Origin: a bacterium
GTDB taxonomy: Bacteria > Bdellovibrionota_C > UBA2361 > RFPC01
Length of the DNA: 64,000 bases
Direction of reading: 5' to 3'
Assembly: GCA_030428205.1 (NCBI GenBank)
Contig: JAUIBK010000018.1
Location: 1-64,000, forward strand
The notes under the pieces are model-generated. The model did not search any database, was not told where the DNA came from, and worked only from the letters and a program-made list of their open reading frames with translations. A program made the translations under genes and the position numbers. Of this stretch, positions 1-9,511 are shown one piece after another; the stretch's first letter is position 1, and each line of letters begins with the position of its first letter.

Positions 1-238
1 CTACGTAGGGGGGAAGTCTCAGAATTTTCCCTCAGCGGGGCAGGTTCGACTCCCAACTGATTGAAGTGCGTTTCGCAATAATGGAGGAAGTCCATTTTGC
101 GATAGCTTGAAATGAAATACTACGTAGGGGGGAAGTCTCAGAATTTTCCCTCAGCGGGGCAGGTTCGACTCCCAACTGATTGAAGTGCGTTTCGCAATAA
201 TGGAGGAAGTCCATTTTGCGATAGCTTGAAATACTGCG
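1..238. repeat. Tandem direct repeat, two copies of a ~119-bp unit next to tRNA-Leu
   Basis: Positions 1-119 and 120-238 carry the same sequence, starting with the palindrome CTACGTAG; identity is essentially complete until the copies diverge about 10 bases before their ends. Each unit starts with a G-run stretch that closely resembles the 3' end of the adjacent tRNA-Leu (about 15 of 18 bases match 234-251) and contains the T-arm-like string GGTTCGACTCCC on the plus strand. A hairpin (TCGCAATAATGGA paired with TCCATTTTGCGA, one bulge) ends each unit. The array may continue left of the window. The duplication is seen directly; an origin as tRNA-derived scars is inference. Confidence 0.9.
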
Positions 239-316
239 GAGGGGGGGAGTCGAACCCCCACACCAAAAGGCACCAGATCCTAAATCTGGCGTGTCTACCA
301 ATTCCACCACCCCCGC
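235..316 (-). tRNA. tRNA-Leu (anticodon UAG)
   Basis: Read on the minus strand the gene starts GCGGGGGTGGTGGAATTGG and ends CCTCCGC plus discriminator A. The acceptor stem pairs over seven positions with one G-T, the anticodon stem CCAGA/TCTGG encloses a loop with TAG, and the long variable arm (around TGCCTTTTGGTGT) is typical of class II leucine tRNA. The T-loop GTTCGACTC is present. CCA is not encoded. The reading frames across this region are only shadows of the tRNA. Confidence 0.96.
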
Positions 317-318
317 AG

Positions 319-623
319 AAAGAGGTTGGTTGTACTCGCAAGAGCACCGGGCAAAGGTAATGAGCTGTTAAGAAAATGTAAAGTGGCTAAAGTAGATGAA
401 GAGTAACTCTTTCTCTATCTACTTGAAATCAAACGGCTTTATGTGGCTGCGGAAGCTTGCAGGCACGAGTGACCGAGTGGGTTTCTGGAAGGATGCCAGT
501 AGTTTTGATTGGTTATGAGTCTGTGCTATTCTCCCACGTCACTATAAATGCCACCTTGGCCCTATACAGTTTTATTCTCTATTGAGAGTTTTTGAGATCG
601 TTTGAGATCTGGAAGATAACACT
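319..623 (+). promoter_or_regulatory. tig upstream region with candidate sigma70 promoter
   Basis: This 305-base gap has no credible gene. A candidate promoter is TTGATT at 505-510, a 16-base spacer and TATTCT at 527-532, which would give a leader of about 85 bases before the tig start at 624. A purine-rich GGAAG lies about ten bases before the start codon. The promoter is a pattern match only. Confidence 0.35.
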
Positions 624-2015
624 ATGACAGACAGTACAGACTATTCATCGTCAGTGACTGATATTGATGAAGTTACCAAACAAGTTGAAGTTTCTATTCC
701 TGCTGAAGTTGTAAATCAAGAGATTGATGCTGAGCTCTCACGTATTGCAAAGACAACAACTCTCAAAGGGTTTCGTAAAGGTAAGGCACCTAAGAATATG
801 GTCGAGCGGCTCCACGGCAGCCGTGTGCGTATGGACGTTGCACACCGCTTGATCTCATCAAGCCTGCCTGAGGTGATTCAGAAGCATAAAATTGATGCCA
901 TTGGTGATCCTGAGATTGATATCTCGTCGTATGAGCCAGGCGAACAACTCGATTACAAGGCGAATCTTTTTCTCTTTCCTACACCTGAAGTAAAAGATTT
1001 TCTCGGTGTACAAGTAGAGGCGCCGAAGTATGAGGTTTCCGACGAAGATGTTGATGCGGCCATAGAAGAATTACGACGCTCAAAAGCGACTGTCACAAAA
1101 ATTGAAGAAGGTGGGAGGGACGTTGCCCAAAAAGGGGACGTCATTGATTCATCTCTTGTCGTTGAGATCGAAGGCGAAGAACCTGGGCCTGCTGAGCCTC
1201 TTGTTGTTGCCATTGGTGAAGGCGCGCTCCCTGACGATCTCGAAGCTGGACTTCTCGGTATGAAAGTTGGTGAGGAAAAAGCCATTGAGAGCAAGATTTC
1301 TGATGACCACAAAGATGAAGCACTCAGAGGAAAAGTGACAACGTACCGTGTGACGCTCAATGGACTCTCTGAGCGGATTCTTCCTGAGGTTGATGACGCT
1401 TTTGCCAAAGATTGTGAACTTGAAGTAGAAACTGCACTTGAGTTGAAGCTCAAAGTTCGAGAGCAGCTTGAGGAAACTAAATCTTCAGAGCAAAAGGCTG
1501 AGGCGCAAGCACGGATTCTCGATGCTATTCTTGAGAAAAACATTTTTGCGGTGCCACAAATCCTTGTCGACGATGAGATCCGTAATCTCCTTATGAAGAA
1601 CGGTCTCATTGATCCAAACAAAACAGACATTCGCCGTTTTTCAGTAGAACCATTTCGCCAAGGTTTAAATGAAGTTGCGAAGAAGCGCGTTCGTACAGCC
1701 GTTCTTGTTGATCGTATCGCAGAACAAGAGAGTCTAACAGCAACGGATGAGGACCTCGAGGTTGCTTATCAAGAGATGGCAGAAAAGAGTGGTATGCCAC
1801 TTGAAGAGGTTAAGAAGTTTTTTGCTGATGAGCACCGTCGAATGAACTTTTCGCTTGAGCAAACAAGGAACAAGGTTCTTGATTTTCTCGTAGAGAAAGC
1901 TAAGGTTGCCTATGTTGATCCTGAGAAGCTCAAAGCGAAGGAAGAGAAAGCGGCTCAGGCAAAAGATGAGCAGGCCTCTGACGGCGATAAATCGCAAAAG
2001 AAATCAGCTGCGTAG
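624..2015 (+). CDS. tig: Trigger factor, ribosome-associated chaperone / peptidyl-prolyl isomerase
   Basis: The 463-residue product matches trigger factor (family length about 430-480). The ribosome-docking signature GFRKGKAPKNMVER is at residues 49-62 of the N-terminal domain. A central FKBP-type PPIase-like region (roughly 155-250) is followed by the long helical C-terminal chaperone arms, and the tail after about residue 430 is rich in Lys, Glu, Ala and Gln. The protein binds the ribosome exit tunnel via L23 and shields nascent chains in the cytoplasm. It is the first gene of a tig-clpP-clpX-lon block, an order conserved in many proteobacteria. The gene is separated from clpP by 180 bases, so clpP may have its own promoter or be read through. 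Confidence 0.97.
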   Translation: MTDSTDYSSSVTDIDEVTKQVEVSIPAEVVNQEIDAELSRIAKTTTLKGFRKGKAPKNMVERLHGSRVRMDVAHRLISSSLPEVIQKHKIDAIGDPEIDISSYEPGEQLDYKANLFLFPTPEVKDFLGVQVEAPKYEVSDEDVDAAIEELRRSKATVTKIEEGGRDVAQKGDVIDSSLVVEIEGEEPGPAEPLVVAIGEGALPDDLEAGLLGMKVGEEKAIESKISDDHKDEALRGKVTTYRVTLNGLSERILPEVDDAFAKDCELEVETALELKLKVREQLEETKSSEQKAEAQARILDAILEKNIFAVPQILVDDEIRNLLMKNGLIDPNKTDIRRFSVEPFRQGLNEVAKKRVRTAVLVDRIAEQESLTATDEDLEVAYQEMAEKSGMPLEEVKKFFADEHRRMNFSLEQTRNKVLDFLVEKAKVAYVDPEKLKAKEEKAAQAKDEQASDGDKSQKKSAA

Positions 2016-2195
2016 CTTAGTTTTTCACATTACCCTTTCTCCCTCTCGAGCATCTTTTTGGCAAAAAAGGTTCTGACACCTGCCGGAGACCGTCTTTGCT
2101 AACGAAATGGTAGCTCTATGGGCTTGCATTCCTCCTTGATGAATAGGTATTTTGTTGACGCTATCCAATTTTAGAGAAGATAAGGACCGCTCAAG

Positions 2196-2795
2196 ATGAA
2201 CTATATTCCATACGTTATTGAACAAACCGGACGTGGCGAACGTTCTTACGATATCTACTCACGACTTCTCAAGGAGCGAATTGTATTTCTCGGAAGCGAA
2301 GTGAATGATGTAGTTGCAAATGTAATTACTGCTCAATTTCTTTTTCTTGAAAGCGAAGATCCAGACAAGGATATCTTTCTTTATATCAATAGTCCTGGTG
2401 GTTCAATAACAGCCGGGATGGCTATTTACGATACGATGCAATACGTAAAGCCTGATGTTGCTACTGTTTGTATTGGCCAGGCGGCAAGTATGGGGGCCGT
2501 TCTGCTTGCAGGCGGTGCGGCGACAAAGCGCTCTGCCTTACCTCATGCCCGGGTGATGATTCACCAACCACTTGGTGGATTCAAGGGCCAGGCTTCCGAT
2601 ATTGAAATTCACGCCCGTGAGATTGGTCGTATTAAGAAAGAGATGAACCAGGTTATGGCTCATCATACCGGAAAGAATCTCAAGACAATCGAAAAAGACA
2701 GTGACCGTGACTACTTCATGACGGCTATGGAGGCCAAAGAGTATGGTCTTATCGACCAGGTCTATGAGCATAGAGAGGTATCTACTGAAGAATAG
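2196..2795 (+). CDS. clpP: ATP-dependent Clp protease proteolytic subunit
   Basis: The product is 199 residues, normal for ClpP. The catalytic triad is complete: Ser98 in [11 protein letters not shown], His123 in MIHQPLGG and Asp172 in DRDYFM. The INSPGG oxyanion motif is at residues 64-69. The N-terminus ([25 protein letters not shown]) starts close to the mature form, with little propeptide. It forms a double heptameric barrel that degrades proteins fed by ClpX, encoded next. An A/G-rich site, GAAGATAAGGA, lies upstream of the ATG. The 100 bases after it contain a candidate clpX promoter. Confidence 0.98.
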   Translation: MNYIPYVIEQTGRGERSYDIYSRLLKERIVFLGSEVNDVVANVITAQFLFLESEDPDKDIFLYINSPGGSITAGMAIYDTMQYVKPDVATVCIGQAASMGAVLLAGGAATKRSALPHARVMIHQPLGGFKGQASDIEIHAREIGRIKKEMNQVMAHHTGKNLKTIEKDSDRDYFMTAMEAKEYGLIDQVYEHREVSTEE

Positions 2796-2812
2796 AAGGT
2801 TTTTCAGGTTGC

Positions 2813-2841
2813 TGTTTTAGTCTGTGAGTCTGAAGTATACT
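2813..2841 (+). promoter_or_regulatory. Candidate clpX promoter
   Basis: TATACT at 2836-2841 is a good -10 box, with TGTTTT 17 bases upstream at 2813-2818 as a weak -35. The 13-mer GAAGTATACTACT here (2832-2844) recurs at 61491-61503 upstream of nuoC, again with a TGTATT-like hexamer at 17-base spacing. The recurrence is what makes this more than a chance match. Confidence 0.35.
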
Positions 2842-2895
2842 ACTAGTGTTATGACGTGGGGCGTATGGAGTACGCTTTTTTAGGAGGCACAAACC

Positions 2896-4170
2896 TTGAG
2901 TAAAGGGAGTAATAAAGGCCGACATTCGCTTGTCTGTTCGTTCTGTAACAGAACCCAAGAAGAGGTTCGTAAGCTTATCGCTGGGCCCGGTGTCTACATC
3001 TGTGACGAGTGTATCGATCTCTGTAATGATATTATCGCTGATGAGGTCGATCAAGAAGAGGGGCTTTCCACTGATTCGCGTGTTCCCAAACCGAAGGAGA
3101 TTCTCGACTTCCTCGATCAGTACGTCGTTGGTCAAGCCTATGCAAAGAAGGTCCTCAGCGTTGCTGTCCACAACCACTATAAGCGTATCGATGCCAAGCA
3201 ACACCAGTCTTCTCATGATGTGGAGATTCAAAAGTCGAATATTCTTCTTATCGGACCAACAGGTACAGGGAAAACGCTTCTTGCTCAGACCCTTGCGAGG
3301 ATCCTTAAAGTTCCATTTACCATTACTGATGCAACAAGCCTGACTGAAGCTGGCTACGTTGGTGAAGATGTTGAGAACATTATTCTCAATCTCCTACAAG
3401 CCTCTGACTATGATGTTGAGTTGGCCCAACGAGGAATTGTTTATATCGATGAGATCGACAAGGTCTCTCGTAAGTCTGAAAATCCCTCGATTACCCGTGA
3501 TGTATCGGGTGAGGGAGTTCAGCAAGCACTTCTGAAGATGCTTGAAGGGACAGTCGCGAGCGTTCCCCCAAAAGGTGGAAGGAAGCACCCACAACAAGAG
3601 TTTCTCCAGGTTGATACGAGCAACATTCTCTTTATTTGTGGCGGTGCTTTTGTTGGCTTAGAAGACATCATTCGCCAACGAGTGGGAGAGAAGAAGCTAG
3701 GTTTCGGTCTCTCGACTGCCCCAAGCAAAAGTGAAGAGGAGCGTAAGAAGGAAAAAGAAAAGCTCCTTACGCAAGTGCAACCCGAAGACCTTCTCAAGTT
3801 TGGCCTCATTCCGGAATTTATTGGACGACTGCCTCTCCTTGCGCCTCTTGAGGGGCTCGATGAAGAAGCGCTCGTGCGGATACTGCTTGAGCCAAAGAAT
3901 GCTCTTACGAAGCAGTACAAGCGACTCTTTGAGCTGGAAAGTGTTCAGCTCAAATTCACTGAAGATGCTCTACGCGCTGTTGCACGTAAGTCAATGGAGC
4001 GAAAATCAGGAGCACGTGGACTGCGTGCGATCCTTGAAGGCATGATGCTTGATGTGATGTACGAAGTCCCTTCCGAGCCGGATATTAAGGAAGTGGTTAT
4101 TAGCGAGGATACGGTGGTGAACAACGAGAAGCCACTGGTTGTATATCAACAACAAGAGAAGTCCGCGTAA
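2896..4170 (+). CDS. clpX: ATP-dependent Clp protease ATP-binding subunit ClpX
   Basis: The 424-residue product is a full ClpX. The N-terminal zinc-binding domain uses Cys14, Cys17, Cys36 and Cys39 (CSFC and CDEC). Walker A GPTGTGKT is at 120-127 and Walker B YIDEID at 183-188. Pore-loop, sensor and C-terminal small-domain sequences ([13 protein letters not shown]) are present. The start is TTG, chosen because a consensus AGGAGG lies at 2882-2887 with an 8-base spacer and the next residues match the family. It unfolds tagged proteins and feeds them to ClpP, encoded just upstream. Confidence 0.98.
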   Translation: MSKGSNKGRHSLVCSFCNRTQEEVRKLIAGPGVYICDECIDLCNDIIADEVDQEEGLSTDSRVPKPKEILDFLDQYVVGQAYAKKVLSVAVHNHYKRIDAKQHQSSHDVEIQKSNILLIGPTGTGKTLLAQTLARILKVPFTITDATSLTEAGYVGEDVENIILNLLQASDYDVELAQRGIVYIDEIDKVSRKSENPSITRDVSGEGVQQALLKMLEGTVASVPPKGGRKHPQQEFLQVDTSNILFICGGAFVGLEDIIRQRVGEKKLGFGLSTAPSKSEEERKKEKEKLLTQVQPEDLLKFGLIPEFIGRLPLLAPLEGLDEEALVRILLEPKNALTKQYKRLFELESVQLKFTEDALRAVARKSMERKSGARGLRAILEGMMLDVMYEVPSEPDIKEVVISEDTVVNNEKPLVVYQQQEKSA

Positions 4171-4206
4171 GGCTATTAGTTTTCATTCGATCAAGTGGTT
4201 GTCTAA

Positions 4207-4292
4207 CCAACTGGGTCAAATAGACCGAGACCGCCTAAGTTCTTACGCATAAACTGCTTTATAAGCGGTCTCGGTCTATTTGACCCAGTTGG
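4207..4292. repeat. Perfect 28-bp inverted repeat, clpX-lon intergenic
   Basis: Bases 4207-4234 are the exact reverse complement of 4265-4292, with a 30-base loop. The arm begins CCAACTGGGTCAAATAGACC. It lies in the 315-base gap between clpX and lon. No T-run follows, so it is not a textbook terminator, though an RNA hairpin this stable would probably affect clpX mRNA 3' ends. The rest of the gap (4293-4485) shows nothing I can identify. Confidence 0.95.
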
Positions 4293-4485
4293 CAACTGAA
4301 ATGAGTATAGGCTTCTACTTAGATTGCGCGAAATAAAACACCTTTTGACCCAAAACCTCCTTCTTGCACCCTCACAAAATCGTGATTATTCTCAAATTCT
4401 CTGCTTAATCCGAGCCCTATCTGGCATCGTAAGCATATAAGGTTAAGGACCTGATAGTGGGTCCAAGTATCGTAATAAGGCAAAT

Positions 4486-6936
4486 ATGAAAGTCTCAGAG
4501 ATGAATCCTGTTCCACTCCTTGCTCTGCGTGAGCTCGTTGTTTTTCCTCAGCAGGTTGTTCCCCTTTTTGTGGGAAGAGAAAAGAGTGTGCGTGCGATTG
4601 AAGAATCGCAAAAAGAGAACAAGTACATCATGCTTGCTGCGCAAAAAGATGCGAGAACGAGCAACCCTGGGCAAAAAGATATTTACGAAGTTGGAACTCT
4701 TGGCGAGGTTGTACAGCTTATCCGCCTTGCTGATGGCCCTATTAAGGTGCTTGTCGAAGGAAAGCAGCGCGCACGTATTAAAAAATATGCGCAAGAAGAT
4801 GAGTTTATGATGGTTGAGGTGGAAGAGATTGAGCCACCTGCGGACGTTTCTACCGAGCTCAAAGCACTTATGCGTTCAGTAAACACTACATTTGAAAGTT
4901 ACGTGAAGCTCGGGAAGAAGGTGAACCCTGAGATGATCATGCAAGTCAATGCGATTGAAGATCCGAGCAGGCTTGCCGATGCTATTGTGGTGCAGCTCAA
5001 CATTAAGCTTGAAGATAAGCAGGATATCCTTGAGACGATCGATCCGAAAGAACGGCTTGAGAAGATCCTCGGTCATATGAAGTCTGAGATTGAAATTCTC
5101 CAGGTAGAAAAGCGCATTCGAAGTCGTGTGAAAAAGCAGATGGAGAAGACGCAAAAGGAGTACTACCTCAACGAGCAGATGCGAGCGATCCAAAAAGAGC
5201 TCGGTGATAAGGATGATTTTCGTAATGAAGTGCAGGATCTTGAAGATCAACTTCGAGCAAAAGATATGCCCGATGAGGCACGTGAGAAAACGGAAAAGGA
5301 GATTCGCAAATTAAAGATGATGTCTCCGATGTCAGCGGAAGCTACAGTGGTACGCAACTACGTTGACTGGATGCTTGCGCTCCCTTGGCACGAAATGTCT
5401 GAGTCTGAGATTGACATCGAAAAGGCTCGTGGCGTGCTTGACTCTGATCACTATGGGCTCGATAAGGTGAAAGACCGGATCCTCGAATACCTTGCGGTGC
5501 AAAAGCTCGTAGGAAAAGTCAAAGGGCCTATCCTTTGCCTTGTCGGTCCTCCAGGGGTTGGAAAGACCTCTCTCGGGCGTTCAATCGGGAAGGCGACTGG
5601 GCGTGAGTTTGTGCGTGTTGCTCTCGGTGGTGTGCGCGACGAAGCTGAGATTCGTGGTCACCGAAGAACGTATATCGGAGCTCTACCAGGAAAAATCGTT
5701 CAATCTCTTAAGAAGGCAGGCAAGAGCAATCCTGTATTCCTTCTTGATGAGATCGATAAGATGTCGACAGATTTCCGTGGTGACCCTTCCTCGGCTCTTC
5801 TTGAGGTTCTTGATCCAGAGCAAAACGGAACGTTTAATGATCACTACCTTGATTGTGATTATGATCTCTCAAAGATTATGTTTGTCTGTACGGCAAACAC
5901 ACTTCACACCATCCCTGGCCCACTGATGGACAGAATGGAGCTTATTCACCTCTCTGGTTACACGGAGCTTGAAAAGCTTGCCATCATGAAGCGTTATCTT
6001 GTTCCTAAGCAGCTCAAGGAAAATGGAATTGAGGAAGCTAGTGTTGAGTTCGATCAGTCTGCTTTTGTGCAGGTAGTTCGTCGCTACACAAGAGAGGCTG
6101 GAGTGAGAAGCCTTGAGCGGGTGATCGCTACGCTTTGTCGTAAGGCTGCTGTTGAAATTGTCGAGCATGGTGAAGACCATAAAGTGCTTTTTACCGCTGA
6201 GAATCTTGCCAAGTTCCTCGGTCAACCAAAATTCCGCTACGGCATGTCAGAGGAGGAACACCAGATTGGAACTTCAACTGGCCTTGCTTGGACCGAAAAA
6301 GGCGGAGAGTTGCTTGTTATTGAAACAGCGGTGCTCCCTGGAAAGGGAAGGTTGCAGATAACAGGAAAACTCGGGGATGTTATGCAGGAGTCTGCTCGTG
6401 CTGCTCTAAGTTACGTTCGCTCTCGTGCAGAGATGCTTGGGCTTCCACGTTACTTTTATGACCAAGTGGATTTACACGTTCACGTGCCAGAAGGTGCTAT
6501 TCCAAAAGATGGGCCTTCTGCTGGCATAACCATGGCAACTTCTCTTATCTCGGCTCTTACTGGTATTCCTATTGATAAGGAGCTCGCTATGACAGGTGAG
6601 ATTACCCTGCGTGGTAATGTACTCCCTATTGGTGGACTGAAAGAGAAGGCTTTGGCGGCTCACCGTGGTGGTATCCGCCGTATCTGTCTCCCAAAAGAAA
6701 ACGAGAATGATATTGAGGATATTCCAGCAACAGTTCGTGAAGAGCTTGAATTTATTCCTGTCTCACATGTTGATGAGGTGCTCTACGAAGCGCTTATAAC
6801 AAGTGGTCGGGCAGGCTTTGAGCGAATTCTTGACTCAGCTGCTATTCGTGATGAGATTCTTTTCAGCGATCTTGGAGGAAAAGAAGAGGAGAAGAATGGT
6901 GGTGATAGCAAGGTCGAGGCGGTTGTAACGCATTGA
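4486..6936 (+). CDS. lon: ATP-dependent Lon protease
   Basis: The 816-residue product is full-length Lon. The N-terminal substrate-binding LON domain covers about residues 8-200, followed by a coiled-coil linker and the AAA+ module with Walker A GPPGVGKT at 354-361 and Walker B VFLLDEID near 417-424. The protease domain has the Ser-Lys dyad: Ser678 in DGPSAG and Lys721 in GGLKEK, 43 residues apart as in E. coli. It degrades damaged and regulatory proteins in the cytoplasm. ATG at 4486 has only AAGG at 4477-4480 in front; ATG at 4501 ([12 protein letters not shown]) is an alternative start that would lose five residues. The C-terminal tail after about 785 is acidic and variable. Confidence 0.98.
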   Translation: MKVSEMNPVPLLALRELVVFPQQVVPLFVGREKSVRAIEESQKENKYIMLAAQKDARTSNPGQKDIYEVGTLGEVVQLIRLADGPIKVLVEGKQRARIKKYAQEDEFMMVEVEEIEPPADVSTELKALMRSVNTTFESYVKLGKKVNPEMIMQVNAIEDPSRLADAIVVQLNIKLEDKQDILETIDPKERLEKILGHMKSEIEILQVEKRIRSRVKKQMEKTQKEYYLNEQMRAIQKELGDKDDFRNEVQDLEDQLRAKDMPDEAREKTEKEIRKLKMMSPMSAEATVVRNYVDWMLALPWHEMSESEIDIEKARGVLDSDHYGLDKVKDRILEYLAVQKLVGKVKGPILCLVGPPGVGKTSLGRSIGKATGREFVRVALGGVRDEAEIRGHRRTYIGALPGKIVQSLKKAGKSNPVFLLDEIDKMSTDFRGDPSSALLEVLDPEQNGTFNDHYLDCDYDLSKIMFVCTANTLHTIPGPLMDRMELIHLSGYTELEKLAIMKRYLVPKQLKENGIEEASVEFDQSAFVQVVRRYTREAGVRSLERVIATLCRKAAVEIVEHGEDHKVLFTAENLAKFLGQPKFRYGMSEEEHQIGTSTGLAWTEKGGELLVIETAVLPGKGRLQITGKLGDVMQESARAALSYVRSRAEMLGLPRYFYDQVDLHVHVPEGAIPKDGPSAGITMATSLISALTGIPIDKELAMTGEITLRGNVLPIGGLKEKALAAHRGGIRRICLPKENENDIEDIPATVREELEFIPVSHVDEVLYEALITSGRAGFERILDSAAIRDEILFSDLGGKEEEKNGGDSKVEAVVTH

Positions 6937-6973
6937 CCTAAGTCTTTGACCATAAGCACAGAGAATTAAACAG

Positions 6974-7061
6974 CCATTTTCTTGAACTTTTTTCTCCGTG
7001 GCTCTGTCCCTTGGCCATGTGCAGAGGTCTTTGCCACGGAGAAAAAAGTTCAAGAAAATGG
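6974..7061. repeat. Perfect 28-bp inverted repeat, copy 1 of a two-copy family
   Basis: Bases 6974-7001 (CCATTTTCTTGAACTTTTTT, then CTCCGTGG) and 7034-7061 are exact reverse complements. A shorter inner stem CTCTG/CAGAG (7002-7006 with 7022-7026) sits inside the loop. The same arm sequence recurs at 47008-47095. This copy lies downstream of lon and upstream of the secreted Asp-box gene. There is no T-run after the right arm. Confidence 0.95.
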
Positions 7062-7175
7062 TAACGGGAACTGTCCTTCTAACACTGTTCTCGCAATATT
7101 TCCCTTGCACCTCTATCCCCCTCATACCATCCTATCAACTCCAGTATTTATCTTTTTCTAAAATTAAGAGGCTCT

Positions 7176-9386
7176 ATGCACCGTTTTCTCTTCGCTCTCC
7201 TATTTTGTTTTCCTCTTACTCTTTCCGCTCAATCTCCTTTTACTGGTACTACCGGTAAAGTTTCTCGAGGCAGCGTAGGGCTCTTTGGTGGGTCCCCAGA
7301 AAAAATGGATATGAGTGATGGAGGAAATCTCTTTGTTGCACTCGGTGCCGCTAATGGAATCTACTGTTCGAGTGATGGGGGAGATACATGGAATGGCCCA
7401 AGTCTTGGGAGTGATTTTGGTTCTGTTTCCTCAGTGGCCGTAGGGGAAGATGAGAACACAGCTTACTTTGTAGGTGGCATCAAGCTCTATAAGACTGCCG
7501 ACTTCTGTTCAACTTTTACTGAGATTGAGCCTACAGATGATAACCCAAGCGATTTTGATCGGAGCATGGTTTATGCCCACGACACCTTACTTGTTGTCGG
7601 GCGCGATGGGACTGTCTACCGTAGTACAGATAATGGAACGACCCTCGCCAGTGTTACCATCGATGGTGCTGTGACAGGACTCTCGTGGGTAGCGGCTTCT
7701 CCTACAGACGATGTTTTCTATGCACTTGCCTCAGAGGGGGCGACGAAAAAAGTCTATCAGAGCACCGACGCCGGTGCGTCGTGGTCTGCAGTAGCTGGAG
7801 CACTTGGGTGTGATGATTGTTCCGAGATTGGGGTCTTTCCTGGGGATGCCACCGTTCTTGTTGCCTCAGGCATTGATGAGGTTCGTGTGAGTGAAGATAC
7901 TGGAGCCACTTGGCTTACTCGTGAGCCCGCTGGGCTTGCCTCCGTCTCGCTTTCTTTTACTTCAACACGAATATTCGTTGGGAGCCAATATACAGAAGAT
8001 AATGGGGTGACCTGGGCTGACATCAATGACGATGCGACGACAACAGATACTCAGCTCTCAGATTATTTTTTCCAAGATCCTGATGATGCCCAGATGCAGT
8101 ACATGGTCTCACTCCGTGGCTTTGCTCGCACAACTGATGGTGGCACAACTTGGGCCGATGTTGTTGACGGCCTTTATGGGGTAACCACGACAGCTATCGC
8201 TCAGTCAACGGACAAAGACACAGTGTATCTTGCAACAAACGCAGGGCTTGCGAAAACTTCCAATTACACTGATTCGAGCCCGACTTGGACCTACCCACTA
8301 GAGGTTTCAGGGATGGGCGATCCAGCGCAAACTGTTCTTCTCCCTGATGCAGATACTCCTGATACGGTCGTTGTCTCTGCGCGTGGAACTATTTACCGTT
8401 CAACAAACGGTGGCACGAGTTTTACGGAAGCTGCTATAACCTCTGGTGATTACGAAAACCGTGATTCTGTATCTGATTGGGCGGTCGATTCTTCGAGTAA
8501 TATCTTTGCTGGGTATTCTAACTCAGATGAGGCCAGTGGAGGGGTCTTAACGAGCTCTGATGGTGGGGCAACATGGACAGACACATCGCTCACAAACAGT
8601 GCGCCTGTAAATGCGATTGGTACTTTAGGTGCTACTGTTTTCGCTGGAGCAGGAAGTGATATGGATGATACTGCGACGCTTCGAGGGCTCTTTCAGTATG
8701 CCTCTGGCAGTTGGTCTCAACTCTCGGGTGATTTTGATGGCCACATTATTACGGACATTGAGACCATCCCAAGTACGAACACTATCTTCGCTGTTTCTGG
8801 GGGAGATGAAAACGCATCAGTTTTTCGTTCTACCGATGGGGGGACAACCTGGAGTGAGCTCTTAAACGATGTGCTTCCTACGGATGGTTGGTTTCGCGCG
8901 GTAGCTCACGACCCTAATAATACGAGTACGGTCTATGTTGCTTCTGGCCGCTCTGCAGCAGCAGGTACTATCTACCAGTCAACCGATAACGGTGAAACGT
9001 GGGCAATTTACCAAGAAACATTGGTTGATGAGGTTCCCGCAACTCTCTTCGTTGATGGTTTGATTGCTGGCTTTGGAACAGGATTATTCTCTTATGAACC
9101 GCTCAAATGTAAGCTTCGAGTGAATGGGAGTCGGCTTATTGCAAAATATAAGCGTGGAACAAGAGCTCTTCGAAATCTTACGACAACCGAAGGGATGACG
9201 AAAACGAAGGTGATCTTTAAGAATCTCACTACAGGTCTTCGAGTTATTAAAAAAGCGAAAGCTCTCAAGGGGCGTTCTGTTATTTCGAGTGCGAGTAGTG
9301 GCACGTGGAAAGCAACGTGTCGTTTTAACGATCGTTCAGATACACGAATCAAGGTTCGCTCAAAGAGAAAAAACTACAATAGATAG
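7176..9386 (+). CDS. Secreted Asp-box (BNR / sortilin-like) repeat beta-propeller protein
   Basis: The 736-residue product starts with a signal peptide (MHRFLFALLFCFPLTLSAQS, cleavage likely after the AQ). About ten Asp-box motifs of the form S-x-D-x-G-x-T-W follow, for example SSDGGDTW, STDAGASW, TTDGGTTW and STDNGETW, spread over residues about 60-620. This is the pattern of BNR/VPS10-like propellers. The last ~100 residues form a separate, strongly basic module with two Cys (CKLRVNG and ATCRFND) that may pair. A GAGG site lies five bases before the ATG. The family fold is clear but enzymatic activity cannot be inferred; many such proteins are export or surface proteins of unknown role. Confidence 0.85.
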   Translation: MHRFLFALLFCFPLTLSAQSPFTGTTGKVSRGSVGLFGGSPEKMDMSDGGNLFVALGAANGIYCSSDGGDTWNGPSLGSDFGSVSSVAVGEDENTAYFVGGIKLYKTADFCSTFTEIEPTDDNPSDFDRSMVYAHDTLLVVGRDGTVYRSTDNGTTLASVTIDGAVTGLSWVAASPTDDVFYALASEGATKKVYQSTDAGASWSAVAGALGCDDCSEIGVFPGDATVLVASGIDEVRVSEDTGATWLTREPAGLASVSLSFTSTRIFVGSQYTEDNGVTWADINDDATTTDTQLSDYFFQDPDDAQMQYMVSLRGFARTTDGGTTWADVVDGLYGVTTTAIAQSTDKDTVYLATNAGLAKTSNYTDSSPTWTYPLEVSGMGDPAQTVLLPDADTPDTVVVSARGTIYRSTNGGTSFTEAAITSGDYENRDSVSDWAVDSSSNIFAGYSNSDEASGGVLTSSDGGATWTDTSLTNSAPVNAIGTLGATVFAGAGSDMDDTATLRGLFQYASGSWSQLSGDFDGHIITDIETIPSTNTIFAVSGGDENASVFRSTDGGTTWSELLNDVLPTDGWFRAVAHDPNNTSTVYVASGRSAAAGTIYQSTDNGETWAIYQETLVDEVPATLFVDGLIAGFGTGLFSYEPLKCKLRVNGSRLIAKYKRGTRALRNLTTTEGMTKTKVIFKNLTTGLRVIKKAKALKGRSVISSASSGTWKATCRFNDRSDTRIKVRSKRKNYNR

Positions 9387-9446
9387 AGATAAAACGAGAA
9401 TAGGGAACGTAGCGCCTCAAGAAAATCCTTCAGTCCGGTTTGTTGA

Positions 9447-9483
9447 TGCCCCCAGGGTGTCGAAGTCGACAATCCCGGGGGCA
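9447..9483. terminator. Nested hairpin between convergent genes
   Basis: TGCCCCC (9447-9453) pairs with GGGGGCA (9477-9483), and inside it TGTCGA (9458-9463) pairs with TCGACA (9466-9471). It sits between the ends of the plus-strand Asp-box gene (9386) and the minus-strand orphan (9512), the expected place for a shared bidirectional terminator. There is no clear T-run on either side, so the terminator role is inferred from position. Confidence 0.5.
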
Positions 9484-9511
9484 TGTGGAAAGGGCCTTGT
9501 CCTGACTACGG

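Noticed and set aside
32..347. Two open frames across the tRNA-Leu (minus strand)
   Set aside because: They are translations of tRNA and repeat sequence, with no ribosome site and repeated peptide content.
953..1630. Antisense open frame of 225 codons inside tig
   Set aside because: It is the complement of a strongly supported tig gene; its Ser/Arg-rich composition is typical of a shadow frame.
2016..2195. Terminator between tig and clpP
   Set aside because: The CTTTTTGGCAAAAAAG stretch is a short weak palindrome without T-run and is not convincing.
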